Below are positions 1-6,063 of a stretch of DNA of 11,590 nucleotides, one piece after another. Where the stretch lies: the NCBI GenBank assembly GCA_030630015.1, contig DAOVNV010000058.1, positions 1 through 11,590 on the forward strand, read 5' to 3'. Both the position numbers and the translations under genes were made by a program. The notes beneath the pieces were generated by a model. It worked only from the letters and a program-made list of their open reading frames with translations. It did no database searches and was not told the DNA's origin. This stretch comes from Desulfuromonadales bacterium. GTDB taxonomy: Bacteria; Desulfobacterota; Desulfuromonadia; Desulfuromonadales; BM103. The stretch's first letter is position 1; every line of letters starts with the position of its first letter.

Positions 1-861
1 CTGGATTCCGACCCCAAGCCAGCCGCGAGTAACCTCGCCACTGGTCATCAACTGGTCGGCTATCAGGCTTGCCAGGTTGATCGGAATGGCAAAACCTATT
101 CCCTGACCAGCAGCGACAATCGCCGTATTGATGCCAACCACCTCGCCATAAATGTTGAGCAGAGGACCACCGGAATTCCCGGGATTGATCGAAGCATCGG
201 TCTGGATAAAATCCTCATAGTCCTCGATCCCGACGTTTGCCCGTCCGGTGGCAGAGATCACGCCAACGGTGAGTGTGCTGTCAAGACCGAAAGGATTGCC
301 GATTGCCAGCGCCCATTGTCCAACCTCGAGGCGCTCAGAATCGCCCAGGACCGTCACGGGGAGAGGCTCTGGAGCATTGATTTTCAAAACCGCAACATCA
401 GTTTTCGAGTCGACGCCAACCACCGTCCCGGGAAAAACCTGCTGGTCAGCCAGTTGAACCTTGATTTCCTCGGCCCCGGACACCACATGTTCATTGGTCA
501 GGATGTAGCCGTCCTCTGTGATAATGAAACCGGAGCCGAGGCTCCGCTCGCGCCTTTGCTTCTTTGGCGCCTGAAACAGATCACCGAAAAACTCCTCGAA
601 GAGGGGGCTGATGCGTGACACGGAACGAACCCGTTCGGCTCGGATATTAACGACTGCCGAAGTGACTTTCTGCGAAACATCGATGAAAGCGCGTTGAGTT
701 GCCAACAATTCGGCGGGAGGAGATGCGACCGGCGGCTCGACTTCGGTCTTGCGCACAGAAGTTGCGATGCTGGCAGGTTCACGCTCACCGCACCCGGCGA
801 CCAGACTTAAAAATACCAGGCAGGCCAGCAGGAGCCGCAATTTTAAAGCAATTTTCCACAT
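1..861 (-). CDS. Do/HtrA-family serine endoprotease, lipoprotein-like, 3' end cut by window
   Basis: Periplasmic quality-control protease of the DegP/DegQ/DegS type. Reading the minus strand from ATG at 861 gives 287 codons with no stop before the window edge. Residues 1-24 look like a lipoprotein signal: basic start, hydrophobic stretch, lipobox LVAGC with Cys24. The chymotrypsin-fold triad is visible as His125 in TNEHVV, Asp155 in KTDVAVLK and Ser230 in GNSGGPL. The visible part ends at WLGVGIQ, where the protease domain passes into the first PDZ domain; the PDZ part lies outside. A GGAGG lies 13 bases before the ATG and 10 before an in-frame GTG at 864, so the start could be one codon earlier. 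Membrane anchoring by Cys24 is inferred; classical DegP is soluble. DegS-like and DegQ-like members cannot be separated without the C-terminus. Confidence 0.93.
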   Translation of the reverse strand, partial: MWKIALKLRLLLACLVFLSLVAGCGEREPASIATSVRKTEVEPPVASPPAELLATQRAFIDVSQKVTSAVVNIRAERVRSVSRISPLFEEFFGDLFQAPKKQRRERSLGSGFIITEDGYILTNEHVVSGAEEIKVQLADQQVFPGTVVGVDSKTDVAVLKINAPEPLPVTVLGDSERLEVGQWALAIGNPFGLDSTLTVGVISATGRANVGIEDYEDFIQTDASINPGNSGGPLLNIYGEVVGINTAIVAAGQGIGFAIPINLASLIADQLMTSGEVTRGWLGVGIQ

Positions 862-889
862 CACCGGTCAAGAGCCTCCACGACCTTGT

Positions 890-918
890 AGATTAGCGAA
901 AACAGCAGAGTCTGTCAA
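890..918 (-). promoter_or_regulatory. sigma70-type promoter for the Do-type protease
   Basis: On the minus strand there is a perfect TTGACA (913-918), a 17-base spacer and TAATCT (890-895), about 30 bases before the protease start. The -35 and the spacing are ideal; the -10 matches only three of six consensus bases. No convincing sigma-E pattern was seen. Confidence 0.5.
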
Positions 919-985
919 TCAGCAGAAGGCACCGAAAGTTCGTTGACAAGGCCATTTGCAAGTGGATCTCCACACCGGTCTTGCA

Positions 986-998
986 GCTGAATAGTTAC
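986..998 (+). repeat. solo end of the outer repeat element
   Basis: GCTGAATAGTTAC is identical, as reverse complement, to one terminus of the element copy at 2704-2716. Here it stands alone, eight bases before the opposite type of terminus at 1007-1019. The ten bases GCTGAATAGT (986-995) and ACTATTCAGC (1010-1019) therefore form a perfect inverted repeat that could fold as a hairpin. It looks like a remnant of a neighbouring or tandem copy. Confidence 0.6.
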
Positions 999-1006
999 AA
1001 TGATTG

Positions 1007-1117
1007 GTGACTATTCAGCATCTCAGCAAGGGCATGTGGACTACAGCCATTGCCTGCGTCCAATGTTGTCACTTAACTTCCCGCATGCAACAGCTATAGC
1101 CCACATGCTGTGTGGTT
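1007..1117 (+). mobile_element. MITE-like repeat, copy A (right end degenerate)
   Basis: An ORF-less repeat that matches the reverse complement of 2704-3000 once the nested insertion there is removed: about nine mismatches over 111 bases by eye, including 45 identical bases in a row at the centre (about 1040-1084). It begins with the terminus GTGACTATTCAGC and contains inverted GCATGTGG / CCACATGC arms, so the RNA or single strand could fold back. The final ~22 bases of the family, including the closing terminus, are missing or diverged; the copy runs into the 3' end of the HAD gene. No transposase is encoded, so it would need one supplied in trans. The family was not recognised. Confidence 0.7.
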
Positions 1118-1871
1118 AGTCAGACAGCTGGCACAGCAACTCCTCGTGGGTTCCTTTCCAGTCTGCGGGAAAGCAGGACCCCTCATGGTCGATGCGCCAT
1201 TGCGTCAGTAGGCAGGTTGGCAGACCGACCTGCCCGGCGGCCATATCGTGGTGCGTGTCATTGCCGATCATTAGACATGAGTCAGCAGCCATCCCCAAAA
1301 CGGCCAGGACTTCAGCGAAATATTCCGCATGAGGTTTACAGTGTCGGGACGCTTCGTAACTGGTCACGTGGCAAAAAAGCTCGGCATCGAGCCCTCCCCA
1401 GTTGATCCGGGCATCAATGACCGCACGGGGAAAGATTGGATTGGTCGCAAGGACAATCCGCCAGTCGTGGGCAAGACAGGCCTCCAGCAAAGAAGTCGCC
1501 AGCGGATGACCCTGCACGAGGTGGCGCAAGCCGGGCAGGTCTTCCCGGCAAAAATCATCGAGGGCAGCCCGGTAGCGTTGCGGGGGGATATTCAGCCTGT
1601 CGTCCAGATGCTCCAGAAGACGCTGTTCCAGAGTCCGGCTGCCGTCAACTCGGGTGAGCATATCAACCACAGCTCCCCTCATGACGCGTGCGATCTGCCG
1701 ACTGTGGGCCAGATCGGTCAAGCGTGCGGCCAGGCCTTCCAGGTATGCCGAAATAAACACCGGCATATCAACCCCGACCAGGGTTCCGTCCAGATCGAAC
1801 AGGACGGCCTGGATCCGGTCGAGATCGAGACCTTTGAACAGGTTGTTGCCAGCAACATCGGAGAATTTCAT
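1116..1871 (-). CDS. HAD-superfamily hydrolase (phosphatase)
   Basis: A 251-residue cytosolic hydrolase of the haloacid dehalogenase superfamily, expected to remove a phosphate from a small metabolite through a phospho-aspartate intermediate. Motif I is LFDLDGTLV with Asp26 as nucleophile and Asp28 as acid/base. Motif II is LATNP (Thr143), motif III is Lys179 in CKPHAEYF, and motif IV is IGNDTHHD with Asp205 and Asp209 for magnesium. Residues 35-125 form a helical cap between motifs I and II. The substrate cannot be read from sequence; members of this group include phosphoglycolate-type phosphatases and pyrophosphatases. The start ATG at 1871 has no clear ribosome site. The last codons and the TAA stop lie at the boundary with the repeat at 1007-1117. 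It is transcribed divergently from the elbB-like gene. Confidence 0.85.
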   Translation of the reverse strand: MKFSDVAGNNLFKGLDLDRIQAVLFDLDGTLVGVDMPVFISAYLEGLAARLTDLAHSRQIARVMRGAVVDMLTRVDGSRTLEQRLLEHLDDRLNIPPQRYRAALDDFCREDLPGLRHLVQGHPLATSLLEACLAHDWRIVLATNPIFPRAVIDARINWGGLDAELFCHVTSYEASRHCKPHAEYFAEVLAVLGMAADSCLMIGNDTHHDMAAGQVGLPTCLLTQWRIDHEGSCFPADWKGTHEELLCQLSD

Positions 1872-1905
1872 GATCTAAACATAGCACGACATGGGCAGTG
1901 AAAAC

Positions 1906-1929
1906 CAACAGGATCACCTCAACAGGATC
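1906..1929. repeat. 10-bp direct repeat between the divergent HAD and elbB-like genes
   Basis: CAACAGGATC occurs at 1906-1915 and again at 1920-1929, a 14-base period, ending five bases before the -35 of the elbB-like promoter. It lies about 35-60 bases before the HAD start on the other strand. It could be a tandem activator site serving either gene, or chance. Confidence 0.4.
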
Positions 1930-1934
1930 GCCCC

Positions 1935-1962
1935 TTGACAAGTCGAGGTTTTTCCTTAATCT
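1935..1962 (+). promoter_or_regulatory. candidate sigma70 promoter of the elbB-like gene
   Basis: A perfect TTGACA (1935-1940) is followed by a 16-base spacer and TAATCT (1957-1962), leaving about 30 bases of leader before the ATG at 1999. The same -35 and -10 pair is seen before the Do protease gene, which adds some support. The -10 is weak against consensus. Confidence 0.45.
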
Positions 1963-1998
1963 TGAGTGAATGATGAAACCTTGACTCAGGAGGCAAAC

Positions 1999-2667
1999 AT
2001 GGCAAAAAAAATTGGTGTCATTCTTTCGGGGTGCGGTGTGTACGACGGCAGCGAAATCCACGAAGCCGTCATCACGCTTTTGGCGATCGACCGGGCAGGT
2101 GCAGAAGCGGTCTGCATGGCGCCGGATATTGACCAGATGCACGTCGTCAACCACCTGACCGGAGACGTTGCCGAAGGAGAAAGCCGCAACGTGCTGGTCG
2201 AATCGGCCCGCATTGCACGGGGCAACATTCAGAACCTGGCCGAGGCTGCTGCAGGGGACATCGATGCCCTGATCCTTCCGGGCGGCTTCGGTGCAGCAAA
2301 AAACCTTTGTGATTTTGCGGTCAAGGGTCCCGACTGCGCAGTCAACCCGGATGTTGCCCGCCTGATCCGTGAGATGTTTGCTGCGAAAAAACCGGTTGCG
2401 GCGGTCTGCATCGCCCCCGCGATCCTGTCGCAGGTGCTGGGCGCAGATAATGTGCCCCACCAGTTGACTATCGGCACCGACAAAGGAACCGCCGAGGCTT
2501 TGGGCAAGATGGGCTCTTCGCACGTCCAGTGCCCGGCCCGCGATTTTATTGTCGACGAATCGATCAAGCTGGTTTCGACCCCGGCCTACATGTCGGCTGG
2601 ATCCATCGCCGAGGCCGCTGAAGGAATTGAGAAAACCGTTCAGGCGTTGATCAACCTTATTGACTGA
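1999..2667 (+). CDS. elbB: ElbB/ES1-type glyoxalase-like protein (DJ-1/PfpI superfamily)
   Basis: A 222-residue soluble protein closely resembling E. coli ElbB (about 217 residues), starting with the family signature IGVILSGCGVYDGSEIHE. The superfamily fold places a reactive cysteine in a nucleophile elbow, here Cys137 in AVCIAPA; the LPGGFGAAKN segment (93-102) is also typical. E. coli ElbB has been described as having weak glyoxalase activity and a proposed link to isoprenoid synthesis; the true substrate is uncertain. The start at 1999 is set by AGGAGG five bases upstream. A longer reading from 1966 is possible, but it adds eleven residues that the family lacks and has no ribosome site. 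It is monocistronic by layout: divergent from the HAD gene and followed by about 400 bases of repeats. Confidence 0.93.
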   Translation: MAKKIGVILSGCGVYDGSEIHEAVITLLAIDRAGAEAVCMAPDIDQMHVVNHLTGDVAEGESRNVLVESARIARGNIQNLAEAAAGDIDALILPGGFGAAKNLCDFAVKGPDCAVNPDVARLIREMFAAKKPVAAVCIAPAILSQVLGADNVPHQLTIGTDKGTAEALGKMGSSHVQCPARDFIVDESIKLVSTPAYMSAGSIAEAAEGIEKTVQALINLID

Positions 2668-2703
2668 CCCAGTTGCGAGTCGCGCGAAAAAAATAAGCGG
2701 CCC

Positions 2704-3000
2704 GTAACTATTCAGCGGACAGACCAACCGCACAGCATGTGGGCTAGCAGCCTGTCGGACTATCTGGGCTGAAGCGAAAAATTGGCCGTTTGAGATCAGA
2801 TTTTGGCTCATTTGAGAGTAATAGCCGTAGCTATTGGTCGAAAAGGAGCTGAAATATGGGCCAAACGGACAAATTTGCAGCCAGTTCATAGGTAGTCCGA
2901 CAGGCTGCTAGAGCCGTTGTTTGCGGGAAGTTAAGTGACAACATTGGACGCAGGCAATGGCTGTAGCCCACATGCCCTCGTTGAGATGCTGAACAGTCAC
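2704..3000 (-). mobile_element. MITE-like repeat, copy B, interrupted by a second element
   Basis: Inverted copy of 1007-1117, complete at both ends: GTAACTATTCAGC (2704-2716) and GCTGAACAGTCAC (2988-3000) are inverted termini with two mismatches. Without the 164-base insertion (element plus one CTAG) it is 133 bp. Inside, TAGCCCACATGC and GCATGTGGGCTA arms can pair. It has no coding content; short reading frames across it are not gene-like. It fills most of the 408-base gap between the elbB-like and rubredoxin genes and ends 76 bases before the rubredoxin start. No flanking target duplication was found. Confidence 0.72.
2748..2907. mobile_element. nested 160-bp MITE with 15-bp perfect TIRs and CTAG duplication
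   Basis: CAGCCTGTCGGACTA (2748-2762) and its exact reverse complement (2893-2907) bound a 160-bp segment flanked on both sides by CTAG (2744-2747 and 2908-2911). Removing the segment and one CTAG restores the uninterrupted sequence seen in copy A at about 1095-1101, which shows it is an insertion. The interior has further inverted arms, such as CCGTTTG/CAAACGG and AATAGC/GCTATT, so the whole element is a foldback structure. It has no transposase. A four-base CTAG-type target is known for some IS5-type elements, but the parent transposase is not assigned. Confidence 0.85.
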
Positions 3001-3075
3001 AACAGCCCTTAATTGACACTGGGAATTTTAAACAGGCTTTTCTCGCCACACGCCACCGACTTCAAGGAGACGACC

Positions 3076-3234
3076 ATGACCAAGTACCGTTGTGTAATCT
3101 GTGACTATATTTATGACCCTGCTGAAGGTGATCCCGGCAGCGGCATCGATCCGGGCACCGCCTTCGAAGATATCCCGGAAGACTGGGTCTGCCCACTGTG
3201 CGGCGCCGACAAGAGCAACTTCGAGCCCGTGTGA
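3076..3234 (+). CDS. rubredoxin
   Basis: A 52-residue one-electron carrier with a single iron held by four cysteines: Cys6 and Cys9 (CVIC) and Cys39 and Cys42 (CPLC). The length and the pattern YRCxxCxYIYDPAEGD...DWVCPLCG are those of a normal short rubredoxin. The start has AAGGAG seven bases upstream. Its stop overlaps the likely GTG start of lipB, so the two are probably translationally coupled. Rubredoxins feed oxygen- and peroxide-detoxifying proteins and other oxidoreductases in anaerobes. Its partner here is not evident; a role as donor to a neighbour's enzyme is only inference. A TTGACA at 3013-3018 lacks a good -10, so the promoter is unclear. Confidence 0.95.
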   Translation: MTKYRCVICDYIYDPAEGDPGSGIDPGTAFEDIPEDWVCPLCGADKSNFEPV

Positions 3235-3965
3235 AAACCAACCCCGACACACCGTTGCCGGCAGAACGGAGAGTTCTGCCGGCAACAGCCGGCTTTCGGG
3301 TACTTCGCCCGGGTTGCCTCAGTTACTGCGTTGCCCAGACACTGCAGGAGCAGTTGCTTGCCAAGCGCTTGCAGTGGGACTTTGACCTGCTGATCCTCCT
3401 TGAACATGATCCGGTGGTGACAGCTGGCCGGAGTGCATGTCTCGAGCATATGCTTCTCCATCCCGACCAGCTCGCCGCCATGGGCATCGACTTTGTTGAG
3501 ACCCGCCGCGGCGGGGATGTCACCTATCATGAACCAGGGCAACTGGTCGGCTACCCTTTGGTCAACCTCGCTGCCTGCAATCACGACCTCCACCTTTATC
3601 TACGCTGTCTGGAAAAAATCATCATCAATACACTGGCCGAGTTTGGGCTTGAAGGGAAGACCCTGCCTGGCAGAACCGGCGTCTGGATTGAAAACCGAAA
3701 GATCGCCTCGATTGGTGTGGCAGTACGCCATTGGATCAGCTGGCACGGCTTCGCTCTGAACGTCTCCAACGATCTGTCCGGCTTCGACACAATCGTTCCC
3801 TGCGGACTGCAAGGCGTACGGATGACTTCCATGGCTGAAGAACTGCAACCGGAGGTTGACCTGAACAGTGTATCCGGGTGTATCATTGACCAGTTCTCCA
3901 AAGTCTTCGAGCTGCCTTTCCTCGGTGACTATGCGGAGACAGTGCTGAGTTCCAGCCGTCGCTGA
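3231..3965 (+). CDS. lipB: octanoyl-[ACP]:protein N-octanoyltransferase
   Basis: Moves the octanoyl group from acyl carrier protein to a lysine of lipoate-dependent enzymes such as the E2 subunits and GcvH; it is the first step of endogenous lipoate synthesis. The product is 244 residues from GTG at 3231. Key residues by family comparison are Cys191 in VPCGL (acyl-enzyme) and Lys157 in RKIASIG. The substrate-pocket block is RRGGDVTYHEPGQ (92-104); most relatives have HGPGQ, so Gly to Glu is a small departure. An ATG at 3198 would extend 11 codons into rubredoxin and is less likely. The GTG overlaps the rubredoxin stop by four bases and has no ribosome site of its own, which argues for coupling. 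The N-terminal ~20 residues are poorly conserved, so the exact start is uncertain. Confidence 0.92.
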   Translation: MKTNPDTPLPAERRVLPATAGFRVLRPGCLSYCVAQTLQEQLLAKRLQWDFDLLILLEHDPVVTAGRSACLEHMLLHPDQLAAMGIDFVETRRGGDVTYHEPGQLVGYPLVNLAACNHDLHLYLRCLEKIIINTLAEFGLEGKTLPGRTGVWIENRKIASIGVAVRHWISWHGFALNVSNDLSGFDTIVPCGLQGVRMTSMAEELQPEVDLNSVSGCIIDQFSKVFELPFLGDYAETVLSSSRR

Positions 3966-3967
3966 CG

Positions 3968-4035
3968 GCTATGGCGTGGCAGGCTGAGTGCTGAAAGGGG
4001 ACCCGCCTTCGCCGAAGCTACGGCGTGGCAAGCTG
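3968..4035 (+). repeat. imperfect direct repeat with palindromic core between lipB and lipA
   Basis: GCTATGGCGTGGCAGGCTG (3968-3986) and GCTACGGCGTGGCAAGCTG (4017-4035) match at 17 of 19 bases. Between them is a near-palindrome CTTCGCCGAAG (4008-4018). This looks like dispersed repeat material in the lipB-lipA gap rather than a gene; a minus-strand frame across it is a shadow of lipA. Confidence 0.5.
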
Positions 4036-4078
4036 TCCCGGTTTCTTGCGAGACTGTACCCGGTTCGACAACTCAAGT

Positions 4079-4102
4079 TTTTCACTTTCAACTTTTCACT
4101 TT
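4079..4102 (+). repeat. short T-rich tandem repeat before lipA
   Basis: TTTTCACTTT at 4079-4088 recurs at 4093-4102 (14-base period). It lies 13 bases before the lipA start and replaces the place where a ribosome site would be expected; no good Shine-Dalgarno precedes ATG 4116. Confidence 0.45.
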
Positions 4103-4115
4103 TTACGGCATCAAC

Positions 4116-4994
4116 ATGAAAACCCGACCACTCCGCAAGCCCCCCTGGCTCAAGGTCCGCTTTCCGGCAGGACCCAACTACGCACGCATTGACCGCTTTC
4201 ACCGCGAACATGGCCTGCATTCGGTCTGCCGCAGTGCCGCCTGTCCCAATCAAGGAGAGTGCTGGAGCCAGGGGACTGCGACCTTCATGATCCTTGGCGA
4301 CCAGTGCACCCGGGACTGCCGGTTCTGCAACGTTCACCATGCGGCACCGACTGCCGTTGACCCGACCGAACCGCAACGGGTCGCTGCAGCAATTGCCGAA
4401 CTCGGTCTGACCCATGCCGTAATCACTTCGGTGACCCGTGACGATTTGGCGGATGGCGGTGCGCATCAGTTCGCTGAAGTGACGCGGCTTATCCGCGAGA
4501 AGAGTCCGGACTGCCGGGTGGAACTGCTGATCCCTGATCTGCAGGGAGATTCCTCGGCCCTGCGCACCATTCTGGATGCGCGTCCGGATATCCTCGGACA
4601 CAACCTGGAAACCGTACCGCGTCTCTACAGCGTCGCGCGCAAAGGCGCGAGCTACGAACGCTCCCTGCAATTGCTGAGGGCTGCAGCCGTAATCACTCCG
4701 AAGATTCCCACAAAATCCGGTCTGATGCTTGGCATGGGCGAAACCTGGGAAGAAGTGCTCAAGGTCATGAACAGCCTACAGCAGACTGGCTGTCGCATGC
4801 TGACCCTGGGCCAGTACCTCCAGCCAACTCGCAAGCATCTCGATGTTAAACGTTACCTGTTTCCCGAAGAATTTGCCCAGCTGAAAGAGGCCGGGATGCG
4901 CTGCGGGTTCCGCCATGTCGAGGCCGGCCCCCTGGTTCGATCGTCCTACCATGCCGCCGAGCAATACGAGGAGAGCCAAAATGCCGAACAATAA
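4116..4994 (+). CDS. lipA: lipoyl synthase (radical SAM)
   Basis: Inserts two sulfurs into the protein-bound octanoyl chain made by LipB, using two 4Fe-4S clusters. The product is 292 residues, normal length. The auxiliary cluster that is consumed as sulfur source is bound by Cys38, Cys43 and Cys49 in the pattern CxxxxCxxxxxC, and by a serine in RSSY (275-278). The radical SAM cluster is bound by Cys64, Cys68 and Cys71 (CTRDCRFC). The N-terminal WLKVRFPAG is also typical. The ATG at 4116 has no clear ribosome site, unlike its neighbours, and follows repeat sequence. Its 3' end overlaps trxB by 14 bases. All required residues are present, so it should be active. Confidence 0.97.
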   Translation: MKTRPLRKPPWLKVRFPAGPNYARIDRFHREHGLHSVCRSAACPNQGECWSQGTATFMILGDQCTRDCRFCNVHHAAPTAVDPTEPQRVAAAIAELGLTHAVITSVTRDDLADGGAHQFAEVTRLIREKSPDCRVELLIPDLQGDSSALRTILDARPDILGHNLETVPRLYSVARKGASYERSLQLLRAAAVITPKIPTKSGLMLGMGETWEEVLKVMNSLQQTGCRMLTLGQYLQPTRKHLDVKRYLFPEEFAQLKEAGMRCGFRHVEAGPLVRSSYHAAEQYEESQNAEQ

Positions 4995-5976
4995 CCTGAT
5001 TTACGAAACCATCATCCTCGGTTCCGGACCAGCGGGTCTGACTGCAGCCATCTATACCGGCCGCAGCCGTTGCTGTCCCCTGGTCATCCACGGCCGCCAA
5101 CCGGGGGGTCAGTTGACCACCACAACCCAGATCGACAACTTTCCGGGCTTCCCGCAGGGTATCGACGGGTCCGAACTGATGGAGAACATGCGTCTTCAGG
5201 CCGAACGCTTCGGCACCAATTTCACGGAAGGTGAAGTGACCAGGGTCGACCTCGGGGAGCGCCCGTTCCGCATCTGCGTCGATGGTCAAACCTATCGCTG
5301 CCTGACCCTGATCATCGCCACGGGCGCCACACCGAAATTGCTCGGCCTTGGCAATGAGGAGTCGCTCTACGGTCGCGGCGTTTCAGTTTGCGCGACCTGC
5401 GACGGTTTTTTCTATCGGGACAAAGAGGTCGTGGTTGTCGGTGGTGGCGACACGGCCATGGAGGAAGCCGTTTTCCTGACCCGTTTCGCCAAAAAAGTGA
5501 CAGTGGTGCACCGCCGCGATGCCCTCAGAGCAACTCCGGTTCTGGCCGATCGGGCTCTTTCCAACAAACAGGTTGAATTCAGTTGGGACTCAATGGTTTC
5601 TGAGATTGTCGCTGACCAATCCGGAGTCACCGGGGTCCGGATCAAGAATGTTACAAACGGCGAGGAGACAGAACTCCGCTGTGATGGTGTCTTTATCGCA
5701 ATCGGTCACCAGCCGAACACCAGCCTCTTTGACGGCCAGCTCGACATGGATGATGAGGGCTACATTCAGACCGGCAACGGTACCGAAACCAGCGTTCGCG
5801 GCGTCATGGCCGCAGGAGATGTGCAGGACCCCCAGTTCCGCCAGGCAATTACAGCTGCAGGCAGCGGCTGCATGGCCGCCATTCAGGCGGAGCGCTACCT
5901 GGACGACCTCCCCTATGATCCAAACCTGAGCTGTAAAAAGGGCATATGCAAGGAAACGAACCGGGAACAGGAGTAG
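4981..5976 (+). CDS. trxB: thioredoxin reductase (NADPH, FAD)
   Basis: A 331-residue flavoprotein that passes electrons from NADPH through FAD and a disulfide to thioredoxin. The FAD-binding GSGPAGLTAAIYTGR lies at residues 14-28, the redox-active pair is Cys137/Cys140 in CATC, the NADPH-binding GGGDTAMEE is at 154-162 with HRRD at 177-180, and the second FAD motif AAGDV is at 277-281. The start at 4981 is fixed by GAGGAG seven bases upstream and lies inside the last codons of lipA. The tail is slightly extended and carries a second cysteine pair, Cys318 and Cys323 (CKKGIC), not part of the classical active site. Co-transcription with lipA suggests shared supply of reducing power, by inference. 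A ferredoxin-dependent reductase is less likely because the HRRD motif for NADPH is intact. Confidence 0.95.
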   Translation: MPNNNLIYETIILGSGPAGLTAAIYTGRSRCCPLVIHGRQPGGQLTTTTQIDNFPGFPQGIDGSELMENMRLQAERFGTNFTEGEVTRVDLGERPFRICVDGQTYRCLTLIIATGATPKLLGLGNEESLYGRGVSVCATCDGFFYRDKEVVVVGGGDTAMEEAVFLTRFAKKVTVVHRRDALRATPVLADRALSNKQVEFSWDSMVSEIVADQSGVTGVRIKNVTNGEETELRCDGVFIAIGHQPNTSLFDGQLDMDDEGYIQTGNGTETSVRGVMAAGDVQDPQFRQAITAAGSGCMAAIQAERYLDDLPYDPNLSCKKGICKETNREQE

Positions 5977-6063
5977 TGCATAAGCCCACAGCTGAAACCA
6001 TAGGTGCCGTTCAGGTTGTCGAACCCCCACTCAGTTCGAAAACCGACCAGCCGAGTACTGTCC

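Noticed and set aside
919..960. Sigma-E type promoter (GAACTT) for the Do protease
   Set aside because: GAACTT is present, but no matching -10 lies at the right distance; the sigma70-type pair at 890-918 fits better.
2668..2703. Possible terminator after the elbB-like gene (GCGAGTCGC followed by seven A)
   Set aside because: The stem is four pairs and the run is A, not T, on the coding strand.
1768..2889. 373-codon open frame on the minus strand across the elbB-like gene and the repeats
   Set aside because: It is antisense to a clearly conserved family protein, starts inside the nested miniature element and shows no recognisable domain.
3013..3041. Promoter for rubredoxin based on a perfect TTGACA
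   Set aside because: No acceptable -10 hexamer occurs at 15-19 bases downstream.
3969..4670. 233-codon minus-strand open frame
   Set aside because: It is antisense to lipA with no family resemblance; its C-terminal part is translated repeat sequence.
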